DNA from: Tenebrio molitor | Lineage: Eukaryota; Arthropoda; Insecta; Coleoptera; Tenebrionidae | DNA: 64,000 nucleotides | Assembly (NCBI RefSeq): GCF_963966145.1 | Contig: NC_091050.1 | Span: forward strand, 17,670,001 to 17,734,000 | Reading direction: 5' to 3' | Shown here: positions 1 to 9,248 of the stretch, piece by piece | How positions within the stretch are numbered: position 1 is the stretch's first letter | Layout: every line of letters starts with the position of its first letter | The notes under the pieces: generated by a model | Told to the model about the DNA's origin: nothing | What the model saw: only the letters and a program-made list of their open reading frames with translations | Databases searched by the model: none | Program-made: the position numbers and the translations under genes

Positions 1-1
1 A

Positions 2-433
2 GTCCGAGAAAACATTGACTTTTCCGGAAAATATGGAGATGCTGAAATCTGGAATGCACTTAAGGCGGTCAATTTGGACATAGTATTTTCTAGTTTGGAC
101 TACAAGATTAGTACCGTTGATTCGAATTTAAGCCTTGGTCAAAAGCAACTTCTATGTTTGGCAAGAGCGATTATTCGCAAAAGTAAAATTGTGATTATGG
201 ATGAGGTGACAGCAAGTGTGGACCAACAAACTGAAAATATGATACATAAAATAGTATTAGAAGAACTTGCATGTTGTACGGTCATTATTATAACGCATAA
301 ATTAGATTACGTTTTGGAATATGACAAGGTCATTGTTTTGGACAGGGGTGGTATTGTTGAGTTTGACCGTCCATCTCGTTTGTTAGAGAATGAAAATGGA
401 CTATTTTACAAAATGTTTAAAAAAGCTATTTAA
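2..433 (+). CDS. ABCC/MRP-type ABC transporter, last exon only (partial)
   Basis: The reading frame is open from base 2 to the TAA at 431-433 and gives the C-terminal 143 residues of a second nucleotide-binding domain. The ABC signature appears as LSLGQKQ, Walker B as IVIMDE followed by VTASVDQ, and the switch histidine in IIITHK. The C-terminus matches that of the complete ABCC gene at 11,891-16,185 with only about 18 differences by eye, so this is a recent paralogue. ABCC proteins are full transporters that use ATP to export organic anions and conjugates across membranes. The Walker A and all membrane segments would lie left of the window. The gene is convergent with its paralogue. Substrate is unknown. 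Confidence 0.93.
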   Translation, partial: VRENIDFSGKYGDAEIWNALKAVNLDIVFSSLDYKISTVDSNLSLGQKQLLCLARAIIRKSKIVIMDEVTASVDQQTENMIHKIVLEELACCTVIIITHKLDYVLEYDKVIVLDRGGIVEFDRPSRLLENENGLFYKMFKKAI

Positions 434-690
434 ATGTTATAACTACGACAGACGTCGAAACCTCTTACCTATTCGTCTTCACAAAATCCAATCTGAGAGT
501 AATTTTATAATATCTCCCAGTTGTGGTATTTTTTCTTTCTATTCTAACTAAAGAATTTGACGTTGCCTTCCTTCAGTATTGTCCAGGAAAACTATTATTT
601 CTTATTTAGTGGTTGTGGTATTAGGTATTAAGTAGTTAGTTCATTGTGTTTTCTATTGTACATCTTTTCGTAATCTGATATTCTTATTTA
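434..690. repeat. 3' flank homologous (inverted) to 11,458-11,890
   Basis: The bases after the ABCC stop match the reverse complement of those after the stop of the other ABCC gene: a block with ACTACGACAGACGTC and CTTACCTATTC near 445-475, another near 510-530, and a block with TTTTCTATTGTACATCTTTT near 645-670. Homology fades at about 690, where the right-hand copy runs into a retrotransposon insertion. This shows that the duplication unit included 3' flanking DNA. No polyadenylation hexamer is obvious here. Confidence 0.7.
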
Positions 691-848
691 TATGAATAAT
701 AATTTAACAGAAAATTGTGTAGGAACTTAAGAAGAGTTTCCTGTGTCGTCGCACAAGCCTCCGGATGTTTGTCACTGATTTCTGTTACAATAAAGTTTAT
801 TTACAGTACATGTTTATTTATTTTATTGACAAATACATTATTATTTTC

Positions 849-1285
849 CTCCACCACCCGGCGGCGCGGCAATTTTGTCGAAGTCAAAGCCAGTCGATTA
901 ATAAAGTACCGACAACGATTTGACGTTTACATAAAAGGCAACCGTAACGATTTTTTCGCTACAAGAGGCCCTGATATCGCTATTTTGACTGGCTTTGGCA
1001 TGGATTTATTAGTAATAAATTACTAATTATTACTAATAAATTACTAATTATTACTAATAAATCCATGGACTTTGGTGAACAAATGTTCACCAAAGCCAGT
1101 CAAAATAGCGATATCAGCGCCTCTTGCAGCGAAAATATCGTTACGGTTGCCTTTTATGTAAACGTCAAATCGTGTCGGTACTTTATTAATCGACTGGCTT
1201 TGGCCGGAGTACATACACTATTACGGATATTACTATCAAGTTATAGTGAAGTGCTAATCAACATAATTACCGGCGTCTCGCCTCC
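849..1285 (-). mobile_element. 3' end of a non-LTR retrotransposon (short copy), split by a foldback element
   Basis: The 3'UTR of the same retrotransposon family as 1309-5010 and 11,165-11,456. It is recognised by the shared terminal block CCTCCACCACCCGG, the palindromic CGGCAATTTTG segment, and a block with ATTACGGATATTACTATCAA followed by CCGGCGTCTCGCC. Read on the minus strand, the element ends at about 849. It is 5' truncated, keeping only about 120 bp of its own sequence. An unrelated foldback at 885-1202 interrupts it. Confidence 0.7.
885..1202. mobile_element. hAT-like foldback element with long palindromic arms
   Basis: Two arms of about 114 bp (885-998 and 1090-1203) are reverse complements with scattered mismatches. 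Each arm begins and ends with CAAAGCCAGTC or its complement. The centre (1001-1064) is an AT-rich repeat built from TACTAATAAATTACTAATTA. Flanks GTCGAAGT (877-884) and GCCGGAGT (1203-1210) differ at two positions and match the uninterrupted retrotransposon sequence elsewhere in the window, so they look like an aged 8-bp target duplication, as hAT elements make. There is no transposase. Confidence 0.65.
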
Positions 1286-1345
1286 ACATTTTGACTTTGT
1301 TATCTGAACCCTCCACCACCCGGGCACGGCAATTTTGCCGGAGTA

Positions 1346-2274
1346 CTATGGCGGACAAAAAATTTTGAACGACTTGTTATTCCTTTGACATATAAATGTA
1401 AAACTGGCTTTATGGTCAACTAACCTCATTTTTTATTTTTGCCTTTCTTGTCATGTCACCAGTGACAAATTAGTCAATTATAGATTAACACAAAAATTTT
1501 GGTGTGCCTATGTCGGCTCACGAATGGTGAATATTAATCGTTTCGTCTTTGCCGTCGAAATTGCGAAAGTCGCTGCAGCCCCTAGACTATCGAGTGGTGT
1601 AGAATGTAGATACGTACCTACCTACCTAGTTCTTAGAGGTTTAGCATCAACACAAAATCAGGAATGTCTTCATCATAGATGAAACCAAATTTAGTTCTAT
1701 TTACATCAAGACAGAACGACCCAACAGGTTGTATTTTGGTACGCAAATATCAAAAAATTTCAAAGTACAGATCAATCCACAATACTAACAAATTATAACA
1801 TTTATTTATTAAACTTAAAATTAAAAGTTTAAAATAAAAAAATACTTTACAACTAAAACTGAAGAAGTCAATATTTGATCATTGCTCCATTTTGTTGTAC
1901 AACCAAGAGCAATCTGTTCCTCATGGACAGGCACAGATTTCGGTGATAGTTCGGGGGTGCCTCGTTCTGTTCCACAGAAGACACCCGCCTTCTTCCAGAA
2001 ACTGGACGCCGAACCACCGTCCCAGTGTGTTCCCACTTCCGCATTTGCCCTTACAACATACCTACCCCTCTGGTGAAAGGTTACTATTTTGGCTTTAGTA
2101 AATTCAGATACGGCTGACATTGTATCACTAAATTATAAACTTGATAGACGTTTGCTTCAAACCGTCAATTTTTCGATTTAATTTATAAACGTCATAATAA
2201 CAGTAAAGGGCAGCTTACATTGACATTTTTTGATATGCCAAATTTGATCGTTCAAAATTTTTTGTCCGCCATAG
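1346..2274. mobile_element. Mariner/Tc1-like element with 27-bp TIRs, TA target duplication
   Basis: Perfect 27-bp terminal inverted repeats begin CTATGGCGGACAAAAAAT on the left and are mirrored at the right end. TA lies outside both ends (1344-1345, 2275-2276). The empty site can be read from the sister retrotransposon copy near 11,415, where the sequence is continuous. A minus-strand open frame at 1821-2120 (99 codons) begins MSAVSEFTKAKIVTFHQRGR, like a Tc1-family transposase N-terminus, but soon loses resemblance. The element is about 929 bp, internally deleted and not autonomous. Confidence 0.8.
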
Positions 2275-2399
2275 TACATACATACATAGTACATACCTAC
2301 ACTATTACGGATATTACTATCAAGTAATAGTGCAGTGCTTATCAACATAATTACCGGCGTCTCGCCTCCACATTTTGACTTTGTTGTGTTTTATTATGT

Positions 2400-2640
2400 T
2401 CTGTGTCAATGTTAAGGAACTTCCTTACATATGACATGAGTATAATAATATACCTTTTTGAATTTCAACTACCAATGTGTTACCTAAATCTTGAGTTTTT
2501 AAATTTTTAAAAAGAGATTGCGGTACTATTCCCGTTGCTGAAATTATAAGTGGTACAATCGAATTTTTTTCTAAATACCAAAGATTTCTCATAGCAACAG
2601 AGAGCTCTAAATATTTATTAATTTTTGTGTTATATGTCTG
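2400..2640 (-). pseudogene. C-terminal tail of the endonuclease-type retrotransposon protein
   Basis: Translating the minus strand gives a continuous tail with KINKYLELSVAMRNLWYLEK and VPLIISATGIVPQSL, ending near 2430. This tail follows the RPD endonuclease core in this retroelement group, and the same tail is encoded in copy B at 11,165. Here it is separated from its upstream part by the 1.97-kb element at 2648-4616. One extra frameshift at the junction shows the copy is dead. Confidence 0.75.
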
Positions 2641-2803
2641 TGTTATACAGAGTGATCAACAAGGACTGAAACTGTTGGCAACAATGACAACATGATAAAA
2701 ATCTCAGTGAAGTTGGTAGCATTACATTTTCAGTTGTCAATTTTGACGGGCAAATTCAAACTTCAAAATCAAGTGTCATTTTTGTATCAATTTATTAATT
2801 AAA

Positions 2804-3380
2804 ATGGTTTTCACACTAGAGCAAGATATTTTTATTGGTATGGCGTATTTTCTGACTGGAAATTTTGATGCTGGTAACGGTTGACAGTATTCCACGGAGC
2901 ACGAACGATGCATTTCACCAATTTCAACAAATGTTTCCCGAGCCAGTTGTTACCTTAGTTGCGTTTAGGCAGCATTGCACGAGGTTGGTGCAACGTTACC
3001 TGCAAACAGGTGATGTGAAAAAGACGAAACCTACAAGTAGAACATCTACACTCACAGAAGATGTAGTCGAGAACGTTCGAGGTAGAATGGAACAAAGCCC
3101 TCGAAACTCAATGCGAAAACTTTCACTCCAAAAGGGTGTGATTCTTATTTAAAACACACGCATCCAAAGTTCTTTGTTGGGCACATTTAATGCAGGGCCT
3201 AATAATATAATAATTCTTACCATTAAAAATCCCGTCATTCCTTTTCCTTACTTTACAGGCTTGTCATATGGAAGTTGCCTAACCATTTTAAAGAAGAAAT
3301 TAAAGTTCCACCCTTACAAATTTTCCCGAATCCAATCCCTGCATCCCGCAGACTTTCAGCTTGAAAATAATAACTCATAA
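2804..3380 (+). pseudogene. DUF4817-type transposase N-terminus, frameshifted
   Basis: An ATG at 2804 opens MVFTLEQDIFIGMAYFLTG and stops after 26 codons. The frame resumes at about 2890 with FHQFQQMFPEPVVTLVAFRQ and continues to LSLQKG (3135). A GT...AG gap at 3136-3258 (123 nt) then joins in frame to LSYGSCLTILKKKLKFHPYK, ending at TAA 3378-3380. The order (helix-turn-helix DUF4817, linker, second helix-turn-helix ending HPYK) is that of transposases found in many insect Tc1/mariner-type elements. The catalytic DDE part is missing. Confidence 0.7.
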
Positions 3381-3513
3381 AACATGTTTCTGTTTCTCAG
3401 GAGGGGCATGCGGGCACGGCCTATCGCTTTTATGAATATCGAAACAGTGGGCCATTTAATTAAGTATGGCTAATTACTTTTTATACTGTTTTTGGTTGTT
3501 TTGTACGTATCGT

Positions 3514-4473
3514 GTTTTAAAACGAGAGGCTAAATGACCCAGGCCATTCCATACTTGTGCGCAAGTCCTATAATTTTGCGCGTTATTTAAATTTGACGTT
3601 CACGGACTTAGAAAATATCGTAAATTTATTGTTTAAAAATTAGAACAACACTTGCGTATCTAATAAGAAACAATACGATAAAAGACCTTCTTTATGTAGT
3701 AAACTCATTTATAGAGGTGTCCCAGAACTCGCACGTCAGCTGTTAACTGTGAATTTTAATATTTAATCCAACAAGGATTCTACAACAACACCCGTGAAAA
3801 GTATATTAGTTTTAAAATGAAAACGATTTTAAGATAACCAATCACACACGCCTGCCTGAAGGCGTATGCGTTTCCGAGGAAACGATTTTAGATGTTGCTG
3901 CTAAAAAAACTGTGATGAAATTTTTGGACGAGTTTTATAAGGGTTGATTTGGCGCACGAATCCCAGGTCTAGAAAACGACCCGTAGGCGAGTTTTTTATG
4001 TTAGTTTTTAGATTTTTTTAAATTTTTAAATAAAAAAATCAAATTTTCAAATTCTAGGGAATTTTATATTATGTAATTGGTAATTCAAGGTAACCGATGC
4101 AACTACATCTACAACATATGTTAAAAAGTAGAGTTTGAAGATTAATATTGGAAGTTTTTTGATGTAAATGACAATAATACACTGAAATATTGATAAAAAT
4201 TTTCTTAGAGATCTATTAAACTACGAGTGCTTTAATAGATAGCCATAAACGACTCCAAATTGAATACAATAATAGACCTATTAAAAGATTCTAAAAGCAT
4301 AATTATATCTTTAGTTTGTGTTCTACTCATTTACTGTTCTTTGCCTTACGTACAGCACGCGGTACAGTACCATGCGGTACATGTAACAACAAAGCACCCG
4401 AGGACCCGAGTTACTAACGCATGCGTATTGGTAAGGATCGTCCTAGGTTATTTAGCCTCTCGTGTTTTAAAAC
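3514..4473. mobile_element. Nested TIR structure inside the 2648-4616 element
   Basis: Inverted repeats GTTTTAAAACGAGAGGCTAA (left, from 3514) and its near-complement CTCTCGTGTTTTAAAAC (right, to 4473), with a 2-nt length difference. It encloses a block (3931-4295) that recurs at 7588-8000. Ends are not precisely defined and no target duplication was recognised. Confidence 0.45.
3931..4295 (+). repeat. Dispersed repeat, copy 1 (copy 2 at 7588-8000)
   Basis: Shares long near-identical runs with 7588-8000 in direct orientation, including ATAAGGGTTGATTTGGCGCA, GGAATTTTATATT and AGATAGCCATAAACGACTCC. There is no coding potential. It is probably part of an unclassified non-autonomous DNA transposon. 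Confidence 0.7.
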
Positions 4474-4622
4474 TACCAACCCGTAACATAACCTAAATTT
4501 TTTGACATTCACAACTTGCAGCGGGTGCCAACACTGACGCACAAAAATTTTTCATACTTTGGGAATATTTTGCTGTCATTTGCTGCCAACAGCTTCAGTC
4601 CTTGTTGATCACGCTGTATTAT

Positions 4623-4997
4623 GTGAATGGTACAGCTATATCTAAAAGATATGCTTGCTTTTGTTGTTTATTTAAAATAATAATGTCTGGTCTGTTATGC
4701 TTATTATGAATGTCAGTTAAAACTGTTCGATCAAAATATAATTTGTAATTATCATTTTCCAAACAACTTTCTGGTGTATAACTATGTATAATGTGGTTGT
4801 GTATTCTTTAATAAATTGAATTTAACAGCTAAATTCATGTGTATAATTTTAGCGAATATATCATGACGTTTCTTATATTCGCTTTGAGCCAAAACGTTGC
4901 AAGAAGAAATTATGTGTTCAATTGTTTTCCCTTCAGTTCCGCAAATCCTACATTTATCAATTATCGATTGCAAACCGCATATGTGTTTTTTATAATT
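4623..4997 (-). pseudogene. CCHC zinc knuckle and RPD endonuclease core of a non-LTR retrotransposon
   Basis: The minus-strand frame from 4997 reads NYKKHICGLQSIIDK, then the knuckle CRICGTEGKTIEHIISSC, then LAQSEYKKRHD. After a frameshift near 4800 it continues HNHIIHSYTPESCLENDNYK, DRTVLTD, NRPDIIILNK and LLDIAVPF. The RPD followed by D about 15-20 residues later is the restriction-like endonuclease motif of R2/R4/Dong-type elements, which nicks the target DNA. The reading frame is broken and the RT is missing, so it is inactive. Confidence 0.75.
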
Positions 4998-5012
4998 CTT
5001 ATTATACTAAGG

Positions 5013-5293
5013 ACAGTAACATTTTATCTGCCCCGCCCATTTCATTTTCTTAGTTACCAATCAAATAGGTTGTTAAGACGATCTGATTTACACAGTAAAA
5101 ATTTCTGACATTCGAATTGTCTTAATGACATTTTATTTTTTAGAACCTAAAACAATAATTGTGTTCTTGACAGCAAAATTCTAACCTTAACTTTTTTACG
5201 TGGCAAATGTGATGAAAAGTTGTACAGATTGAATCTGGCTTTGATTCTAATTGGTCAATTTTAGTGGGCGGAGCAGATAAAAAGTTATAACGG
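5013..5293. mobile_element. MITE with ~30-bp TIRs
   Basis: The left arm contains TTTTATCTGCCCCGCCCA (5021-5038). The right arm, at about 5263-5283, is its near reverse complement (TGGGCGGAGCAGATAAAA). Homology continues inward to TTACCAATCA / TTCTAATTGGTCAA. It is about 280 bp with no coding content and abuts the truncated 5' side of the retrotransposon. Confidence 0.6.
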
Positions 5294-5773
5294 CAATACT
5301 ATACCACTTTACAAATAAATTGTAGGTACCTAATAACTTTGTTATACTTCCACCATATTTAAAATGTTTGATAGAATGGTAGGAGTAATAAATCTAAATT
5401 AGTCTGCTTAGAAATGTTTTGTACCTTCGTAACTTTTTATCATGAAGCGGAACAGTGAATTTGTGAAAATCACACATTTTATTCATTAAATTAAACAAGG
5501 CAAAACCGCATTTTGTAATCTTGCTGGTGAGAAAAACAATTTAAAGAATTTATGAACAACTTCGTCTAATAATGCCCGTTTGCACCAACCTCGGTTAAGG
5601 TACTAACCCTGATTAAATTCGTAAACGCCGGTTAAAGCTTTGCACCATCCTCTTTATCAGGATTAAAGTGAACGTTAGCTAACCGGTCGAGTTTTGGCCG
5701 GTTAAGGATTTAACCGTGATTAAAACGAAATCGTATATGTCATATGTCGTTGCGACTGTTGACTGTTGACAAA

Positions 5774-6400
5774 ATGAACGCAATAGAATTCGAAATTGTG
5801 GAAGATGATGATCTTAAAGTCCTTGATTTTATTGAAAATGGTCAGATATACCTATGTAAGGCAACATTATTTTGAGGATTTAGACGAAGGAACATTCAGA
5901 AGAAGGTCTCGCTTGACAAAAAAGTGTGTATATCAGCTTCTAACGATGATAGAAGATCAGCTAGAATACACAACAGACAAGTAAGTAGATACCTATCTGC
6001 ATAAATATTTTTACATTTCGATGAATCACTTTTCATTCTGTACATTGATTTTTTTTTACAGAAACAACAGCCCCCATAAACCAATTGTTAGCGTGCCTAC
6101 TTATATGCATTTAGACCAGATAGCGGATTACATGGGAATGCATTTGGCAACAGTTTCAAGAATAGTTGTCCGGGTATCTGAAGCCATTGCATAACTTTAT
6201 AATGTGTACGTTGGTTTTCCCAATATAGAAAATGATATACGCAGAATCCAAAAACGTTTCTATGACGTAGCAGCATTCCCAGAGTTATTGGGGCCATTGA
6301 CTGTACTCACATTAAAGTGCAGTCCCCTGGTGGTGAAGATGGGGAGATATACAATACGAAAACAATGCTGGTGTAGCTGCAGGTACTTTAGCAAGAAGGC
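5774..6400 (+). pseudogene. Harbinger transposase, truncated and frameshifted
   Basis: ATG at 5774 (MNAIEFEIVEDDDLKVLDFI), a frameshift near 5850, then VRQHYFEDLDEGTFRRRSRL and QLLTMIEDQLEYTTDK. A GTAAGT...CAG intron (5981-6061) joins in frame to NNSPHKPIV. Then comes MGMHLATVSRIVVRVSEAIA, an in-frame stop at about 6192, and YVGFPNIENDIRRIQKRFYD with VAAFPE. The first catalytic region survives as HIKVQSPGGEDGEIY in another frame, and the remaining DDE half is deleted. The order of motifs is that of PIF/Harbinger nucleases (DDE_4 family). Confidence 0.8.
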
Positions 6401-6506
6401 AATTTATTAATGATTATTTCGCCCGACTGTAGATTATATAAGTAACAAAAATAAAATGTATAGAATTTTTTAAATATATTTATACAATAAATACAAATGT
6501 ATTTAT

Positions 6507-6689
6507 TTATTCATTTAAATCCTTCTGCTTTAATTGTAATGTTACAATCATTGTTTCCTTTCCTATTTCAAATTTAATTAAATCATGTTCTCGACGTTGT
6601 CGCCAGTACAAAGCCTCATCTTTATTCTTTTCTGTTTGTGCCAGCAACGCTTGTTTTTCCAAAAAAATAGTAACCAAACCAACCAACAT
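6507..6689 (-). pseudogene. Harbinger second protein (Myb/SANT-like) C-terminal fragment
   Basis: An open frame of 60 codons ending LQLKQKDLNE, rich in K/E/Q and predicted coiled coil (EKQALLAQTEKNKDEALYWR). Active Harbinger elements encode a Myb/SANT-like protein convergent with the transposase, whose C-terminus is a charged helix. Position and orientation inside the element fit that role. The DNA-binding N-terminal part is missing. The match is by composition and context rather than by a diagnostic motif. Confidence 0.55.
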
Positions 6690-6835
6690 AATATTTTACA
6701 AAAACGTGACAAACGTGACTTAACCACGATTAGTTAATTTTGGTGTGGTGCAAAACAACATAATTTTAATCATGGTTAAAAGATAATCATGATTAAGTAA
6801 CCCCGATTAAGTTGAAATTCGGTGCAAACGGGCAT

Positions 6836-7587
6836 AGTTTCCTTTGTTATTATTTCCTCGAATGAATTTCTGTAATTTGCAATTTGTTTTCTTTTGCGTT
6901 TGGCGCTGATGCATACTCCGCTGTCATTTCATTGAAAATTGAATTTTAAATGGTCTCCCAGATGTTGTTACAATATAATAATAATCTACCCCCTTAATAT
7001 TTTATTTTGATCCAAAACATGGATTTAGGGTCAAATGACATCATCACATTTAACACTGAAATTTACTTTCAATACAAACCCCAAATTCAATAATCACTAG
7101 AAACGATGCTATAAAATTGATCTTTGTGAAACCGTTTTTGGTGTCAAAAAATGCTCATTGTGACACCGAAGTAGAAAAACTTTATTATGATGAAGTGTAA
7201 AAGAGAACAATTTTATGATTTCAATAAGAAAATATTTTGTGAATTATTTTTAGGTGTATAGGTGATCCCAGAATTGGTGGCCAATCTCTTGGATTTGTGT
7301 AGATCTAGTGAATTTAGCGTCATAAGTTATTATAAAAAATATTATTTAGAGATAAAAGGAAAATAGATTTTTTGCGATAACATCTTATACAGTGTTCAAG
7401 TCACACAGCAGTCTTACGTTTTCATCATCGTTCTAATGCTTAATTATTTTAAAAGAACTACAGATGTTTAGGTTCCATTAAACATTGCAAGATCGAGTTC
7501 GGGGTTAAAGTTTCTATGTACAGGTGTGTTTGAGGTGGTGTGTGTGTTTTGATGGTGGGGACGTGGTGTTGCATAATAGTATATTAA
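6836..7587. other. AT-rich intergenic sequence, nothing recognised
   Basis: No reading frame with recognisable content and no clear terminal repeats. A few short inverted motifs around TGACATCATCACATT (7036) and ATGATGAAGTG (7187) hint at another decayed element, without enough length to call one. Confidence 0.4.
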
Positions 7588-8000
7588 AGAACGAGTTTTA
7601 TAAGGGTTGATTTGGCGCACGAGTTCCAGGTATAGAAAACGACCCGTAGGGGAGTTTTGTATGGAACGAGTGCGCAAATGCCCTTATAAAACAAGTTTTT
7701 TATGTTATTTTTTAGAATTTGCACCCTTGTTTTAATTTTTAAATACAAAAATTAAATTTTCAAATTCTAGGGAATTTTGTATTAATTGGTAATTCAAGGT
7801 AACGTATGCAACTACATCTGCAACATATGTTAAAAACTAGAGTTTGAACATTAATTTTGAAAGTTTTTTGGTGTAAATGACATTAATACACTGAAATATT
7901 GATAAAAATTTTCTTAGAACTACGAGTGCTTTAAGAGATAGCCATAAACGACTCCAAATTGAATACAACAATAGACCTATTAGAGACGCAGATTCTAAAA
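7588..8000 (+). repeat. Dispersed repeat, copy 2 (copy 1 at 3931-4295)
   Basis: Direct-orientation partner of 3931-4295. It has an extra ~55-bp segment (GAACGAGTGCGCAAATGCCC region) and lacks a short GATCTATTAA segment of copy 1. Directly after it (8005-8125) is a small inverted repeat, ACGAGTTTCTAAAGC ... GCTTTAGACACGAG, which may belong to the same element. Confidence 0.7.
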
Positions 8001-8439
8001 TAGTTGTTTATACAACGAGTTTCTAAAGCGCCATTTTTTTGCACGCGCGAGCAAGTTTAAATAACGAATGTAGCGAGTTGTTTAAACCTCACAAGTGCAA
8101 AAAAGAAGCTTTAGACACGAGTTTTATTCAAAAAAATTTGGAATACCTAATACATTTCACAAGATATTGAAGATATTGCACGCTGGTTTCACAAAAATAT
8201 ACCTATGTAATCGCATTAGACGCGCTTCCACAGGAAATTTGATCACATAATTGACACATTATTCCATGGTGTTGAGTGTTAACATGTAAAAAATAATTAC
8301 ACTACCCGACATGATTTTTCTAACTGACCCAACTATGAAAATTTCTGATACCTTTCATTAATTAGAACTACATGATACCCGATTTGCATATCCCATCACG
8401 TCACGTTTGCGAACTAGCTACCTCTGAACATTTTTTATG

Positions 8440-8800
8440 TACTATTGCGGGCAAAAAAACTGTGACATCAAATTTCTGTCAGTTTTGAAAAATTTAATGT
8501 AGTTCAAGCTTTATTGTCATTTTTTTTGACACTATTCCAGCTGACAATTTAAAAATTTATTTTATACTCCTATTTTCCTTTTCCAAATGCCCTCTTCTTT
8601 TGATAAAAGTAGATTTTGATTGGAACTTTGCATTAAATAAATATTCACTACGTGCTTACTTACAATCATTCCCTACAACCTACAATACTTAATGACAACG
8701 TTAATCAATTCAAAGTAGGGTTAGAATCAGATAAGGGTTATTTCACATTAAAAGTCAAGACAATGACGTTGATGTCCCACTTTTTTTGCCCGCAATAGTA
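8440..8800. mobile_element. MITE, 361 bp, 32-bp TIRs, TA ends
   Basis: Left arm TACTATTGCGGGCAAAAAAA... (8440-8471) and right arm ...TTTTTTTGCCCGCAATAGTA (8769-8800) are reverse complements with two mismatches. Ends in TA, as expected for a mariner-derived MITE. The TIR core resembles those at 1346-2274 and 46,321-46,499, suggesting related transposase recognition. Confidence 0.78.
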
Positions 8801-9248
8801 CCTACTTGTGTATAATAATATATTCATTGTAAATTCATTTCTCTTACAAGCATGAAGGTGCAAAATTAAGTAGGCTTAAGTTGTGTTTGGCATATGTACC
8901 AGAGGAGATGGTATCCCGCTATGATGGGTGATTTTTGTTGGGTTCTTCAAAAAAAAAGATGAAGCCCGCATAAGAGAAAAAAATACATTTGTTTTGTGCC
9001 GGATTGTACTGGTACTTAATCGTCCTTTCTGTGTTAACATTTTGCAATAGAATTATTATTGGTTTTTAGGTTTTTTTACTGTTTTAATAAAAATAACATT
9101 AATGCATATGGGTTGTCACATGGTGTTCATAACTCGGAATCTAGACGTGCTAGAATAGATCTGTTGACGTTTTTAGAATCAGCAGACCCTAATTACCCCC
9201 ATTAGGTGTTTTCACTGCAGTTATAAAAAAAAAATCAAAAATGTCGGG

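Larger units (their letters stand above)
2648..4616. mobile_element. Tc1/mariner-superfamily element with DUF4817-type transposase remnant
   Basis: Imperfect 33-bp inverted repeats begin CAGAGTGATCAACAAGGACT on the left (2648-2680); the right end (4584-4616) is their reverse complement with two differences. TA flanks both ends. It sits inside the retrotransposon reading frame, which gives independent proof of the boundaries. It carries a broken transposase at 2804-3380 and a further TIR structure at 3514-4473. Confidence 0.82.
1309..5010 (-). mobile_element. Non-LTR retrotransposon 3' part with restriction-like endonuclease, broken by nested insertions
   Basis: Read on the minus strand from about 5010: a CCHC zinc knuckle and RPD endonuclease core (4623-4997), then, after an inserted element (2648-4616), the C-terminal tail with IIVPLIISATGIVP-like sequence (about 2400-2640), then a 3'UTR down to 1309. 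The UTR is itself interrupted at 1346-2274. The protein tail and 3'UTR match copy B at 11,165-11,456. This arrangement (RT, CCHC, RPD...D endonuclease at the C-terminus) is that of R2/R4/Dong-like elements. The RT domain is absent, so the copy is 5' truncated. Confidence 0.8.
5572..6835. mobile_element. PIF/Harbinger transposon relic
   Basis: Terminal inverted repeats ATGCCCGTTTGCACC (5572-) and GGTGCAAACGGGCAT (6821-6835), with subterminal clusters of GGTTAA/GATTAA motifs on both sides. It encodes remnants of both Harbinger proteins in convergent orientation: a DDE transposase on plus (5774-6400) and a Myb-like partner on minus (6507-6689). At 1.26 kb it is internally deleted. Flanking TAA (left) and TAG (right) may be a decayed 3-bp TWA duplication. 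Confidence 0.82.
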
